Part shown: one piece after another, positions 1 through 6,217 of the stretch
Position numbering within the stretch: position 1 is the stretch's first letter
Layout of the letters: each line of letters opens with the position of its first letter
DNA from: an uncultured Bacteroides sp.
GTDB lineage: Bacteria; Bacteroidota; Bacteroidia; Bacteroidales; Bacteroidaceae
DNA length: 8,786 nt
Reading direction: 5' to 3'
Assembly: GCA_934716785.1 (NCBI GenBank)
Contig: CAKUYM010000173.1
Coordinates: 1-8,786 of the forward strand
The notes under the pieces: generated by a model
The model's database searches: none
What the model was told of the DNA's origin: nothing
Seen by the model: only the letters and a program-made list of their open reading frames with translations
Made by a program: the position numbers and the translations under genes

Positions 1-1
1 A

Positions 2-1300
2 GCCCTGACTGCTATGCGCGAACGCGGGCTCCTCGACATCGGGCTCTCTCAAGAGTTTGGTGAGTTCAACCGTGCCGAACACGGGAAGGCTTACAACGCA
101 CTCCTAGGTTGGACGGAATGGACGGCGGGGCTCGCTCGAAAGGTGGAAATCATCAACCGTGCCGCAACGGCTCTGGCCGCTTACGACTTGGAGATGGGGC
201 GCACGAACGACCACGAAGGGGCGATGAAGTTCGCCGACCACGTGCTCTACGAAACGCATGGGGACTACAGCTCCCGCAATGCGCCGCGCTACTTCAAGTC
301 GAGCGACTTTGCCCGTGTAGCGACGCAGTTCCGGAAGTTCCAACTGATCCAGATCGGTCTCTTCGCGAGAATGTTCAACCAGGCGATTGATAAGGAAAGC
401 CCGGAGAAACAGGCCTTTGCGCGTGCCGGTCTCGCGTACACCATGGGGGCTTTCCTCTTGGTGACGGGTGCCAAAGGCTTACCGGTTGTGGGGACGCTGA
501 TGCTTGCCTGTGGTCTCATGGGCGGGGCAGGTGACAATGACGAAGACTACCTCCGTCAGACGCTCAAAGATGCGGGGCTTGATAAGCCGTTGATCGACTT
601 CTTCCTGCGTGGCCTCCCGGCAATGCTTGGAATGGACATGAGCGATAAGCTCGGTGCGGGTTACATGCTCCTGCCGTTCCCGTATCTTGACGGGCGCTCT
701 GTCGTTGGTATGGGTGGTGAAGACGACGGCTACAAGGTGCTTGCTACGATCCTCGGCCCGGCGGGGAGCCTTCTCATGAAGGGCTACCGTGGAGCAGGGT
801 ATGCGTGGCAGGGTGACTGGGATAAAGCCGCCGAAAACGTTCTCCCGACTGGGTTCGCCAATGTTGCCAAGGCTATCCGCTTCGGTACTGAGGGGATCAG
901 CTCTAAAGCAGGCGACGTGCTTATCCCGGGTGAGCAGTTCACGCTCTTTGATCTGGCGTCGCAAGCTGTGGGGCTTCCGTCCTCCACGATCACGAGCCGC
1001 AACCTCAAGGCTAGTTCGATGTACGCGCACAACGAGGCCTACACGCTCTGGGCAAAGCAAATCCGCCGAGCCTACGAGAAGGCCGTGGTGGACAAGGACT
1101 CAGCGGGGCGTGCCGCCGCGATGCGTGAATGGCAGAAGATGAACGCGGAGCGACGGGCTCAAGGCTTCCAACCGAACGCCATGACGAACCTCATCAGCTC
1201 CGTGAAGCAGCAACACCAGCGCGAACGGATGGCCGTCGGAGGTGTCGCCGCGAACAAGTCCAACCGTGGCTTCGCTAAGAAGCTGGATGAACTTTACTAG
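2..1300 (+). CDS. C-terminal part of a giant phage virion/ejection protein (PLxRFG-type), 5' end outside the window
   Basis: The frame is open from base 2 with no stop upstream of the ATG at 14, so the gene enters from the left edge and the ATG is probably internal; 433 codons are visible. The general pattern resembles the C-terminus of very large polyvalent phage proteins (often annotated PLxRFG domain protein), thought to be packaged in the virion and injected with DNA. Seen directly: an Ala/Gly-rich hydrophobic stretch (around residues 135-170 counted from the ATG) that could be membrane-active, followed by an acidic GDNDED patch, a segment with GLPAMLGMDMSDKLG and LLPFPYLDGR, then a charged, Gln/Arg-rich helical C-terminus ending KKLDELY. 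It is the only + strand gene here and would be the last gene of a late operon. The family call comes from recalled sequence pattern; the enzymatic part of the protein, if any, lies outside the window. Confidence 0.72.
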   Translation, partial: ALTAMRERGLLDIGLSQEFGEFNRAEHGKAYNALLGWTEWTAGLARKVEIINRAATALAAYDLEMGRTNDHEGAMKFADHVLYETHGDYSSRNAPRYFKSSDFARVATQFRKFQLIQIGLFARMFNQAIDKESPEKQAFARAGLAYTMGAFLLVTGAKGLPVVGTLMLACGLMGGAGDNDEDYLRQTLKDAGLDKPLIDFFLRGLPAMLGMDMSDKLGAGYMLLPFPYLDGRSVVGMGGEDDGYKVLATILGPAGSLLMKGYRGAGYAWQGDWDKAAENVLPTGFANVAKAIRFGTEGISSKAGDVLIPGEQFTLFDLASQAVGLPSSTITSRNLKASSMYAHNEAYTLWAKQIRRAYEKAVVDKDSAGRAAAMREWQKMNAERRAQGFQPNAMTNLISSVKQQHQRERMAVGGVAANKSNRGFAKKLDELY

Positions 1301-2456
1301 TGACGTAATCGGCCCACTCTTGGAGGAGCACTCTTCTTAACTCAAGGAGGGTGCTCCTTTGGTATGAACCCCCCACTTCATTCTCGACTTTGTGGTGGAG
1401 AGCGTGCTCACGGGTTTCACGGTTTTTCTGGTGTTCTGCACACCAAGTGCTGAAGGAAGAGCGAAAACCGTGAGCAGTGTACTCGACTCCTTGAGAGCGA
1501 AGATACCTCACAGCAGCGCTCCGTTCAAGATCTTTCCCAAAAGGGAATTCCGCCGTAAAGTCGAACAGTTCGTCCATTTGCGTGGGGTAGGGAATTTCCC
1601 AGGGGTCATCATCGCCGTCAATGGCGTCGGAGGTTTTTGTTCGCATCAAAGTGATGATGCGATTTTGTGTATCAACATCTTTTGTCCGTAGCGCAGCAAA
1701 TTCGCCGGGGCGAGGGGCGCAAAGCATACATGCCAGAGTTACCCGTTTTTCCGGACTGCTCGGCAAGGCATATATTTCGGCGTAAAGGTTAGGAATTTTC
1801 TTCCAAGGGCACGCAGCAAAATGCTTGGTCTTGTGGGATTTACTCGCCGGAGCTAGTTCGAGATCAAGACAACCTTGCCAAGCGGTAGGGAATTCACCGG
1901 TGAACAGGCCTTTCTTTTTGGCGTACTTGAAACAGGCACGGAGGCACGTCAGAATGCGAACGGCTGTTGTTTTTCCCCAGTACGGTCTCACAACGTCGGC
2001 AATGTCTTCGCGTGTAATCAGGCCTAGTGCTTTGTCGCCTATGATTGGAAAGGCGTGTATCTCTATGGAAGAGCAGCTATCGCGAAACCAATCTTTAGTG
2101 CGAACCTTTCTGGTCTCAATATGCCACTGGAAAGCTTGTTTATAAATATCACGAAGTGTCGTGTGGATACCTTTAGCAGCGATGGCCTGCTTTTGGCGTT
2201 CAACATTTTCAAGGGCGCGAGTTACAAGCGGGTGTTTGTCCTCTGCGATCTGCTGGCGGATTTCAGCAGCCTTTGCCCGGGCGTCTGCCAAGGAGAGCAC
2301 CCCCAGCCCGAGGTCATGGCGCTTTTTCTCAAAACTGAAACGGAGAAACCAAGTTCGACTGTTTCCTACTACGCGGAGGTAGAGGCCGTTTCCGTCAAGA
2401 TGCTTGCCCTCAGGGAGGGTTTTAATTTGGTTGGCGCGGAGTCGGTTTACGAGCAT
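1275..2456 (-). CDS. int: Tyrosine recombinase/integrase, P4-like (DUF4102 arm-binding domain)
   Basis: Site-specific recombinase of 393 aa that would integrate the phage by recombining attP with a chromosomal attB. The N-terminus (about residues 7-80, with LDGNGLYLRV and a WFLRF strand) matches the DUF4102 arm-type DNA-binding domain. Residues about 100-185 form the core-binding SAM-like domain, and about 210-385 the catalytic domain. Visible catalytic residues are R249 (APRPGE), probable K274 (RTKT), H329 and R332 (HGFR), probable H355, and nucleophile Y365 (GSYQRS), so the enzyme looks intact and of normal length. The ATG at 2456 has a good Shine-Dalgarno (GAGGGA, about 6 bases upstream) and no earlier in-frame ATG exists before a stop. 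The gene converges with the late gene and overlaps it by 26 bp. Its own promoter region (2457-2550) suggests separate transcription from the replication block. Confidence 0.95.
   Translation of the reverse strand: MLVNRLRANQIKTLPEGKHLDGNGLYLRVVGNSRTWFLRFSFEKKRHDLGLGVLSLADARAKAAEIRQQIAEDKHPLVTRALENVERQKQAIAAKGIHTTLRDIYKQAFQWHIETRKVRTKDWFRDSCSSIEIHAFPIIGDKALGLITREDIADVVRPYWGKTTAVRILTCLRACFKYAKKKGLFTGEFPTAWQGCLDLELAPASKSHKTKHFAACPWKKIPNLYAEIYALPSSPEKRVTLACMLCAPRPGEFAALRTKDVDTQNRIITLMRTKTSDAIDGDDDPWEIPYPTQMDELFDFTAEFPFGKDLERSAAVRYLRSQGVEYTAHGFRSSFSTWCAEHQKNRETREHALHHKVENEVGGSYQRSTLLELRRVLLQEWADYVTSKVHPAS
1322..1360 (+). terminator. Probable late-operon terminator hairpin inside the int 3' coding region
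   Basis: A long hairpin begins 22 bases after the stop codon at 1300. Arms 1324-1338 and 1344-1358 pair over 15 positions (AGGAGCAC against GTGCTCCT at the base, then mixed Watson-Crick and G-T pairs) around a 5-base loop. On the + strand it is followed by only a short T run (CTCCTTTGG), so it is a moderate intrinsic terminator. It lies entirely within the convergent integrase gene and so is also coding sequence on the - strand. It would stop late transcription from running antisense into int. Confidence 0.55.
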
Positions 2457-2481
2457 TTCTTGTCCCTCTTTTTGTCCATCA

Positions 2482-2503
2482 TTCGTCGTGTATACTCGAC
2501 GAA
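2482..2503. promoter_or_regulatory. 22-bp near-perfect palindrome upstream of int (operator-like)
   Basis: Perfect 7-bp arms TTCGTCG (2482-2488) and CGACGAA (2497-2503) flank TGTATACT, whose centre GTATAC is itself palindromic; only the two positions flanking that centre break the symmetry. The near edge is 25 bp upstream of the int ATG. Such symmetry is typical of a dimeric repressor site, and in the mRNA leader it could also fold. The centre TGTATAC is also found in the iteron cluster at 2763-2769, hinting at a shared binder, which is inference. Confidence 0.5.
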
Positions 2504-2517
2504 AAACCCGTAAATTT

Positions 2518-2546
2518 AGTTTACTTTAAAAGACAGAAAATGCAAA
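2518..2546 (-). promoter_or_regulatory. Possible sigma70-type promoter for int
   Basis: On the - strand TTTGCA (2546-2541) and TAAACT (2523-2518) are separated by exactly 17 bases, each matching the -35 and -10 consensus at 4 of 6 positions. Transcription would start near 2511, giving a leader of about 55 bases before the int ATG that contains the palindrome at 2482-2503. The surrounding DNA is AT-rich, so chance matches are likely; this is a weak call based on spacing and position. Confidence 0.3.
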
Positions 2547-2557
2547 ATAGTTGTGTA

Positions 2558-2656
2558 ATTACAGGTAACTACGTATAATTGGTTGTGGAGGTGTAGTTAG
2601 GGGAGGCAAATTATCCGAATCTGCGAAGATACAATAAAATCAAAGCATTACAGGTA
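2558..2656 (+). repeat. Pair of exact 10-bp direct repeats (ATTACAGGTA), candidate integrase arm sites
   Basis: ATTACAGGTA occurs at 2558-2567 and again at 2647-2656, same orientation, 89 bp apart start to start. A partly similar element in inverse orientation (TTTTACCTAG, reverse CTAGGTAAAA) lies at 2751-2760. Integrases with an N-terminal arm-binding domain recognise short repeated arm sites of about this length on both sides of the attP core, so these are candidates; the role is inferred from position only. Confidence 0.4.
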
Positions 2657-2699
2657 CAATCATTTTGCTTGTCCATCAGATTGTCCCCGCGACTTCGGT

Positions 2700-2736
2700 C
2701 TAAGAAAAGCCCCCGCAGATCTCTCCACGGGGGCTT
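2700..2736 (-). terminator. Intrinsic terminator ending the - strand replication operon
   Basis: Perfect 9-bp GC-rich stem: AAGCCCCCG (2707-2715) pairs with CGGGGGCTT (2728-2736) around a 12-base loop. On the - strand the stem is followed by TTTTCTTA (2708-2701 overlapping the stem foot), a usable U-tract, while the + side continues CTTACTTGT, a weaker tract. It lies about 95 bases after the stop of the double-HTH gene, with the iterons in between, so it would end the early transcript before it reaches int. Confidence 0.8.
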
Positions 2737-2762
2737 ACTTGTCTAGTTAGTTTTACCTAGTA

Positions 2763-2828
2763 TGTATACATGCTGTATAGTTCATGTATAGTTAACTAGC
2801 CGTTATGTATAGTTCAATGTAGAGTTCG
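2763..2828. repeat. Cluster of about 11-bp iterons (consensus TGTATAGTTCA)
   Basis: Copies on the + strand start at 2763 (TGTATACATG, divergent), 2774 (TGTATAGTTCA), 2785 (TGTATAGTTAA), 2806 (TGTATAGTTCA) and 2818 (TGTAGAGTTCG). Start-to-start distances are 11, 11, 21 and 12 bp, close to whole helical turns, so bound proteins would lie on one face of the DNA. The third copy also forms the palindrome TAGTTAACTA (2789-2798). The cluster begins 3 bases past the stop of the double-HTH gene. Phased tandem sites are typical of excisionase or AlpA-type proteins, integrase arms, or replication initiators; which applies here is not shown by sequence. Confidence 0.7.
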
Positions 2829-2830
2829 GT

Positions 2831-3253
2831 CTACTTCAAACACGCTCGAACTTCACCGACTTTCCACTTGGGGCGAGCCCCTTCATGGAGGCGGTAGGGC
2901 TTGGGAAAGCCGCCTCGGTCGACCCACTCATAGAGACAAGTCGCACTGATGCGGAAGTAGCGCATCACATCTTCCCGAGAAGCGAACTCATCGTCCTTCA
3001 CCTGGGGATCCCCAATGTCAAGTTTGAACCCCGCCGGTCGTGTCGGAAAGAACCCCGTGGCATACGCCTTATCTCGAAACTCTTTCAAAGTCTTCAGCCG
3101 GTAGCGGGGGTCGCCCTTCTTATTGTCACGGCTGAAGAAGCCTCGAAGTTCCAATTGATAGAAGTAGCGGCGATTGATCCCAAGGTACTCCGCGCCTTCC
3201 TTCGCTAATAAAAGCGTGTTCTCGTTAAGAGAGTTGAAATCAATTTCCGTCAT
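2831..3253 (-). CDS. Small DNA-binding protein with two AlpA/excisionase-like HTH domains
   Basis: A protein of 140 aa (143 from the first of three ATGs) with two winged-HTH/MerR-like modules. The first, about residues 18-64 (KEGAEYLGINRRYFYQLE then a wing with DPRYRL), resembles excisionase-type HTH. The second, about 93-142 (SREDVMRYFRIS, LYEWVDRGGFPKPYRL, WKVGEVRA), is a good match to AlpA/HTH_17. These proteins bind DNA as excisionases or as activators of int. ATG codons lie at 3262, 3259 and 3253. The AGG at 3265-3263 touches the first but sits 9 bases from the third, so 3253 is chosen. That start overlaps the primase stop (3240) by 14 bases, implying translational coupling. The stop at 2831 is followed at once by the iterons, plausible targets. 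It is a likely excisionase or regulator, but a replication-accessory role is possible. Confidence 0.8.
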   Translation of the reverse strand: MTEIDFNSLNENTLLLAKEGAEYLGINRRYFYQLELRGFFSRDNKKGDPRYRLKTLKEFRDKAYATGFFPTRPAGFKLDIGDPQVKDDEFASREDVMRYFRISATCLYEWVDRGGFPKPYRLHEGARPKWKVGEVRACLK

Positions 3254-6152
3254 TTTCATCATCCTGAGGTTTCAAGTTATCCATCGCGTTGAGGTCAATC
3301 CGCCAGCACCGGCACTGCGAAGTCGTGATGTTGGTGTTCTTGCCAAGACTGCAACGCGCCTGACGATCTACCAAGACTCCTTTACTCTTTAAGCAGGCCG
3401 CCATGAAGTCGATGCTGACGCGGTTGGCGTTGCACCAGTCACGCACCGCTTTCGCAGAGAGGAACAGCGTGTTGTCGTACCAGGCATCTCGACGAGCCGG
3501 AGTCCCACGGATGGATCGGCCGACGATCCCATTGGAGTACTTCACCTCGTAAGGGGCTTCGTTTCCAACAATGTCGTACGTCGCCGTCTGAATGATCTGA
3601 GGGCTCAACTCATTCAACATCAGCCCGAGGGCATCCGTGGCAGACAGCGTGTTGGCTTCCAAGGTGCGCTGGAACAACTGGCGGGCCGCCTTGAGCGCAA
3701 AGGCCGTCATCTTGGGAATGTCGAACTCGATCACCCCAAGGTCTTTCATGATCTTCGCCGCCGTCAGCGTGCATACCATGTGGTTGCGGTAGAACCGGTA
3801 GCGCGGTTGAGCCATCAGATCCTTGTCGGCCTTTAAGTCTTCGTACGTTTTGAAGATGAGGTCGTGCACGTCGTCACGATGGGCCACCACGTACTTAACG
3901 AAAAGCTCCCCGGCGATGCCCATGTCTTCTTCCATTGCAGAGACCTGAGACGCCACGGCCATGGGGTCGAGGCTTGGAATGTCGTAGGTGTCCACGTTGA
4001 TTTCAAAGATACGCATCACTTCCGCTTCCGTGTCGCCGTTCGTGGCAAGTCGGGCGGTGATCTGCGTGTTGCCGGTCAGAGCCGTGTGGGTGCGCCACTC
4101 GTTGCGGTCGCCGATGCGGACGGTGCCGCCGGAAGCCTTCATGCGCATCTTTTCCACGCCGGAAGACAACGCGTAGCAAAGCTCCGACAGTTCCCGGGAG
4201 TTCTTGTTCGTTACTTCATCAAAGAGCACAGGGAGGTTCCGGAGCGTCCCCAAGAAGTTCGCCTGAGCGTTAGCCGTGGCACCCTCTCGACCGCTGAAGG
4301 CCATGCCGGGCATCGGACGACCGTACGCGTAGAGCGCTGCCAAGGCCGCCGTCGTTTTGCCTTTGCCGGACTGGACGCCGGTAAGGACGCACGGGATGCC
4401 GTTGTAGAGCGTGTCGCAGAGGTTGACGAGCGGAGCCGCCCACAGCGAGCAGATCATATACTGCATGGGTTCCATGCCGTCGCGGTTGTAGATCGAGTTG
4501 ATCTTCTTCGCGTACGACTGCACACTTCCGACGGGCGTCGGGAAGACCTTGGCGTGATCCGCCGCCGCACCGCTCAGAAGCACTTCCGTCACTTTCCCAT
4601 CGGGAGAATAGAGACGCGTGCCGATGAGGAAAGACTTATCTTCCTGCCAGCCGAAGTGGCTGTAGGTGTTCATTACATCGGTGGAGTTCATCAGTCGTGC
4701 TACCTCGTCCTTGAGGTAAGCGCCCATGTTTCTCACCGAATCATTTGCGTTGCCTGCCATGATTTCGTACTGCCCTAAAAACTCCACCAGCTTGTTGCCC
4801 CCGGTGCCGATGATTGAACCGGGAATGTTGAACTCACGAATATCTCCTTTGGGAAGATGCGCACGGGTGGCAAAAGAGAATTCTCCCGTGACATCCCGCA
4901 GACGACGGAGAAGGTAGAAATGCACCCCGCAGAAGGGGTGCGGCTCCAACACGCCGTCGGCATTTTTGAAATATCGCACCATCTGACTGCCGTCCCAGCC
5001 GTATCCCGGAGGGCTCGGCGGAATCTGATAGGTGACGGTCTGAGTTTGTCCGGCTGAGTTCGTGCTCGTGACATCGACCGTGGTTTCTTTCTTTTCGGGT
5101 TCTTTTACCCCAAGCACCCAAGGGGTTTTGATCTTGCCTTTGTGAGGGCAGTCCTTGCAGCCGTCCGGGTTGCACTTACCGAAGTACTCGCACGTCGGAG
5201 GCGGGGAAGTCCAAGTGTTGAACCGCGTATCCACGTCGACATTCTGATGCCCGGTCTCGGCTCGTTTCTCCGTCCACTTGCGGGCGAGTTCAATGCCTTC
5301 GGCGCAGTGAGTGATGAGACCGATAACGCCGCGCCAGTGGTCGTAGCTTGCGTCCCCTTGGGTCTCCTGGACGACCTTTACCTGAGCGCAATGCTTGGCA
5401 ATCTCTTCAGCAAAAGGCTTGGTAGTTGAGCCGCCGTAATCCGGCATCGTGTCCCCAACCATCCACGCAGGCACTTCCCCAAGGCCACCGACGGCTTCTG
5501 CTTCTTTCTCCACCAAAGCGAGGAAGTCAGCCGTTTGAATGGGTTCTTTCTGAGGAAGAGCAACCTTCACTTCCAAGGGATTCGCCGGGTCTTTCCGATT
5601 GTGGGTTCCGACTGGGCGAAGCACCGAGGCGAAGTCCGCCGTTCGCGTGGGGTCCGCCAAGAGTCCGTCAGCAGACATCAGGGCCTTCAGAGCGTTGGCA
5701 GTCCGTACCCATTCTTCCGGAGAGATCTCTTCGGAGAGGCACCAGTAAGCATGGACACCGCGACCGGAATTGACAATCATCGGAAAGGGGAGGGAGTGCT
5801 TTTGGCACCACGAGAGTATCGCCTTGGCACCGTCTTTCTGTGTGGCATAGCCGTGCCCTTCAGCTGCTTTGTCCGCCCCGCAGTCCACGTCAATCCAGAA
5901 GGCTTTCGCCGCTCTCCAATTCTCCGAGGTGCGGGTGATGAACTTTCCAGCTTCGTTCTTATACGGTGCTTTCTTAAAGGCGGCGCAGGCGTGGTAGACC
6001 GTAGCACCCTGCTGGTCACACTGCTCAGCGAAATCAACCGCCCCGGCAATGGTAGTAAACCCGCGATGTCTGAACCCTTTCTCTCCGGCCACTGCAAGCA
6101 GGTAAACACCCTCCGGTGGGAAGATGCTTTCAAAAAATTCTTGTGTATTCAT
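3240..6152 (-). CDS. Phage primase-helicase: archaeo-eukaryotic-type primase plus DUF927-type ATPase
   Basis: A 970-aa replication protein expected to prime and unwind phage DNA. The N-terminal third has archaeo-eukaryotic primase features: acidic metal-binding motif WIDVD (D88, D90), SGRGVHAYW (H134), and LRPVGTHNRK (R179, H184). A four-cysteine cluster C321, C327, C332, C335 (CX5CX4CX2C, with CKDCPHKGK) is probably zinc-binding and links to the ATPase half. The C-terminal half resembles DUF927/virulence-associated-E-like helicases: Walker A GVQSGKGKTT (592-601), Walker B PVLFDE (D645, E646), sensor-like ALTGNT (691-696), and a possible arginine finger R714. The start ATG at 6152 follows AAAAGG at suitable spacing. 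All key residues are present, so it looks functional. A terminator-like hairpin lies just upstream, and the stop overlaps the next gene. No DNA polymerase is visible here, so the phage probably uses the host enzyme or one encoded elsewhere. Confidence 0.88.
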   Translation of the reverse strand: MNTQEFFESIFPPEGVYLLAVAGEKGFRHRGFTTIAGAVDFAEQCDQQGATVYHACAAFKKAPYKNEAGKFITRTSENWRAAKAFWIDVDCGADKAAEGHGYATQKDGAKAILSWCQKHSLPFPMIVNSGRGVHAYWCLSEEISPEEWVRTANALKALMSADGLLADPTRTADFASVLRPVGTHNRKDPANPLEVKVALPQKEPIQTADFLALVEKEAEAVGGLGEVPAWMVGDTMPDYGGSTTKPFAEEIAKHCAQVKVVQETQGDASYDHWRGVIGLITHCAEGIELARKWTEKRAETGHQNVDVDTRFNTWTSPPPTCEYFGKCNPDGCKDCPHKGKIKTPWVLGVKEPEKKETTVDVTSTNSAGQTQTVTYQIPPSPPGYGWDGSQMVRYFKNADGVLEPHPFCGVHFYLLRRLRDVTGEFSFATRAHLPKGDIREFNIPGSIIGTGGNKLVEFLGQYEIMAGNANDSVRNMGAYLKDEVARLMNSTDVMNTYSHFGWQEDKSFLIGTRLYSPDGKVTEVLLSGAAADHAKVFPTPVGSVQSYAKKINSIYNRDGMEPMQYMICSLWAAPLVNLCDTLYNGIPCVLTGVQSGKGKTTAALAALYAYGRPMPGMAFSGREGATANAQANFLGTLRNLPVLFDEVTNKNSRELSELCYALSSGVEKMRMKASGGTVRIGDRNEWRTHTALTGNTQITARLATNGDTEAEVMRIFEINVDTYDIPSLDPMAVASQVSAMEEDMGIAGELFVKYVVAHRDDVHDLIFKTYEDLKADKDLMAQPRYRFYRNHMVCTLTAAKIMKDLGVIEFDIPKMTAFALKAARQLFQRTLEANTLSATDALGLMLNELSPQIIQTATYDIVGNEAPYEVKYSNGIVGRSIRGTPARRDAWYDNTLFLSAKAVRDWCNANRVSIDFMAACLKSKGVLVDRQARCSLGKNTNITTSQCRCWRIDLNAMDNLKPQDDENDGN

Positions 6153-6171
6153 TGCGGCCTTTTAGGTTTGA

Positions 6172-6198
6172 GAAAAATAAGGGGAGCGCGTGCTCCCC
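6172..6198 (-). terminator. Intrinsic terminator or attenuator between the SSB-like and primase genes
   Basis: GGGGAGC (6181-6187) and GCTCCCC (6192-6198) form a perfect 7-bp stem with a 4-base loop. On the - strand it is followed directly by TTATTTTT (6180-6173), a good U-tract. A second small hairpin, CCACG/CGTGG (6201-6215), lies just upstream in transcription, next to the SSB-like stop at 6218. Only about 20 bases separate the U-tract from the primase ATG, so the primase mRNA must either read through or start in almost no space. Confidence 0.75.
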
Positions 6199-6217
6199 TT
6201 CCACGCGTTACGTGGGG

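Larger units (their letters stand above)
2457..2830. other. Non-coding int/attP control region
   Basis: A 374-bp stretch with no credible gene, AT-rich over about 2505-2680 compared with the flanking genes. It contains the int upstream palindrome and possible promoter, an exact 10-bp direct repeat (2558-2567 and 2647-2656), a terminator (2700-2736) and about 11-bp iterons (2763-2828). P4-type integrases usually have their attachment site just upstream of the int start, so attP most likely lies here. I cannot point to the core: no stretch here is clearly a tRNA or tmRNA 3' end. A replication origin for the neighbouring primase-helicase is an alternative reading of an AT-rich region beside iterons. 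Confidence 0.5.

Noticed and set aside
479..1060. 193-aa open frame on the - strand inside the virion protein gene
   Set aside because: Arg/His-rich, no motif, entirely antisense to a gene that matches a known phage family.
2447..2482. Tiny leader frame (MMDKKRDKKCS) overlapping the int start on the - strand
   Set aside because: No convincing ribosome site and its A-rich sequence follows from the int Shine-Dalgarno itself; a translational-coupling leader is possible but unsupported.
2055..2513. 152-aa + strand frame running out of int into its upstream region
   Set aside because: Mostly antisense to int codons and crosses the palindrome; no domain or good start.
2611..2619. TTATCCGAA resembling a DnaA box
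   Set aside because: Two mismatches to the TTATNCACA consensus and only one copy; not enough to call an origin.
2681..2700. GC-rich TTGTCCCCGCGACTTCGGTC as a possible attP core from a tRNA 3' end
   Set aside because: It does not clearly match a T-arm plus acceptor stem and no second copy is in the window, so it cannot be assigned.
3864..4778. 304-aa open frame on the + strand opposite the primase-helicase
   Set aside because: His/Arg/Val-rich composition, no recognisable domain and complete overlap with the well-supported primase-helicase; it is a shadow of that gene's codon bias.
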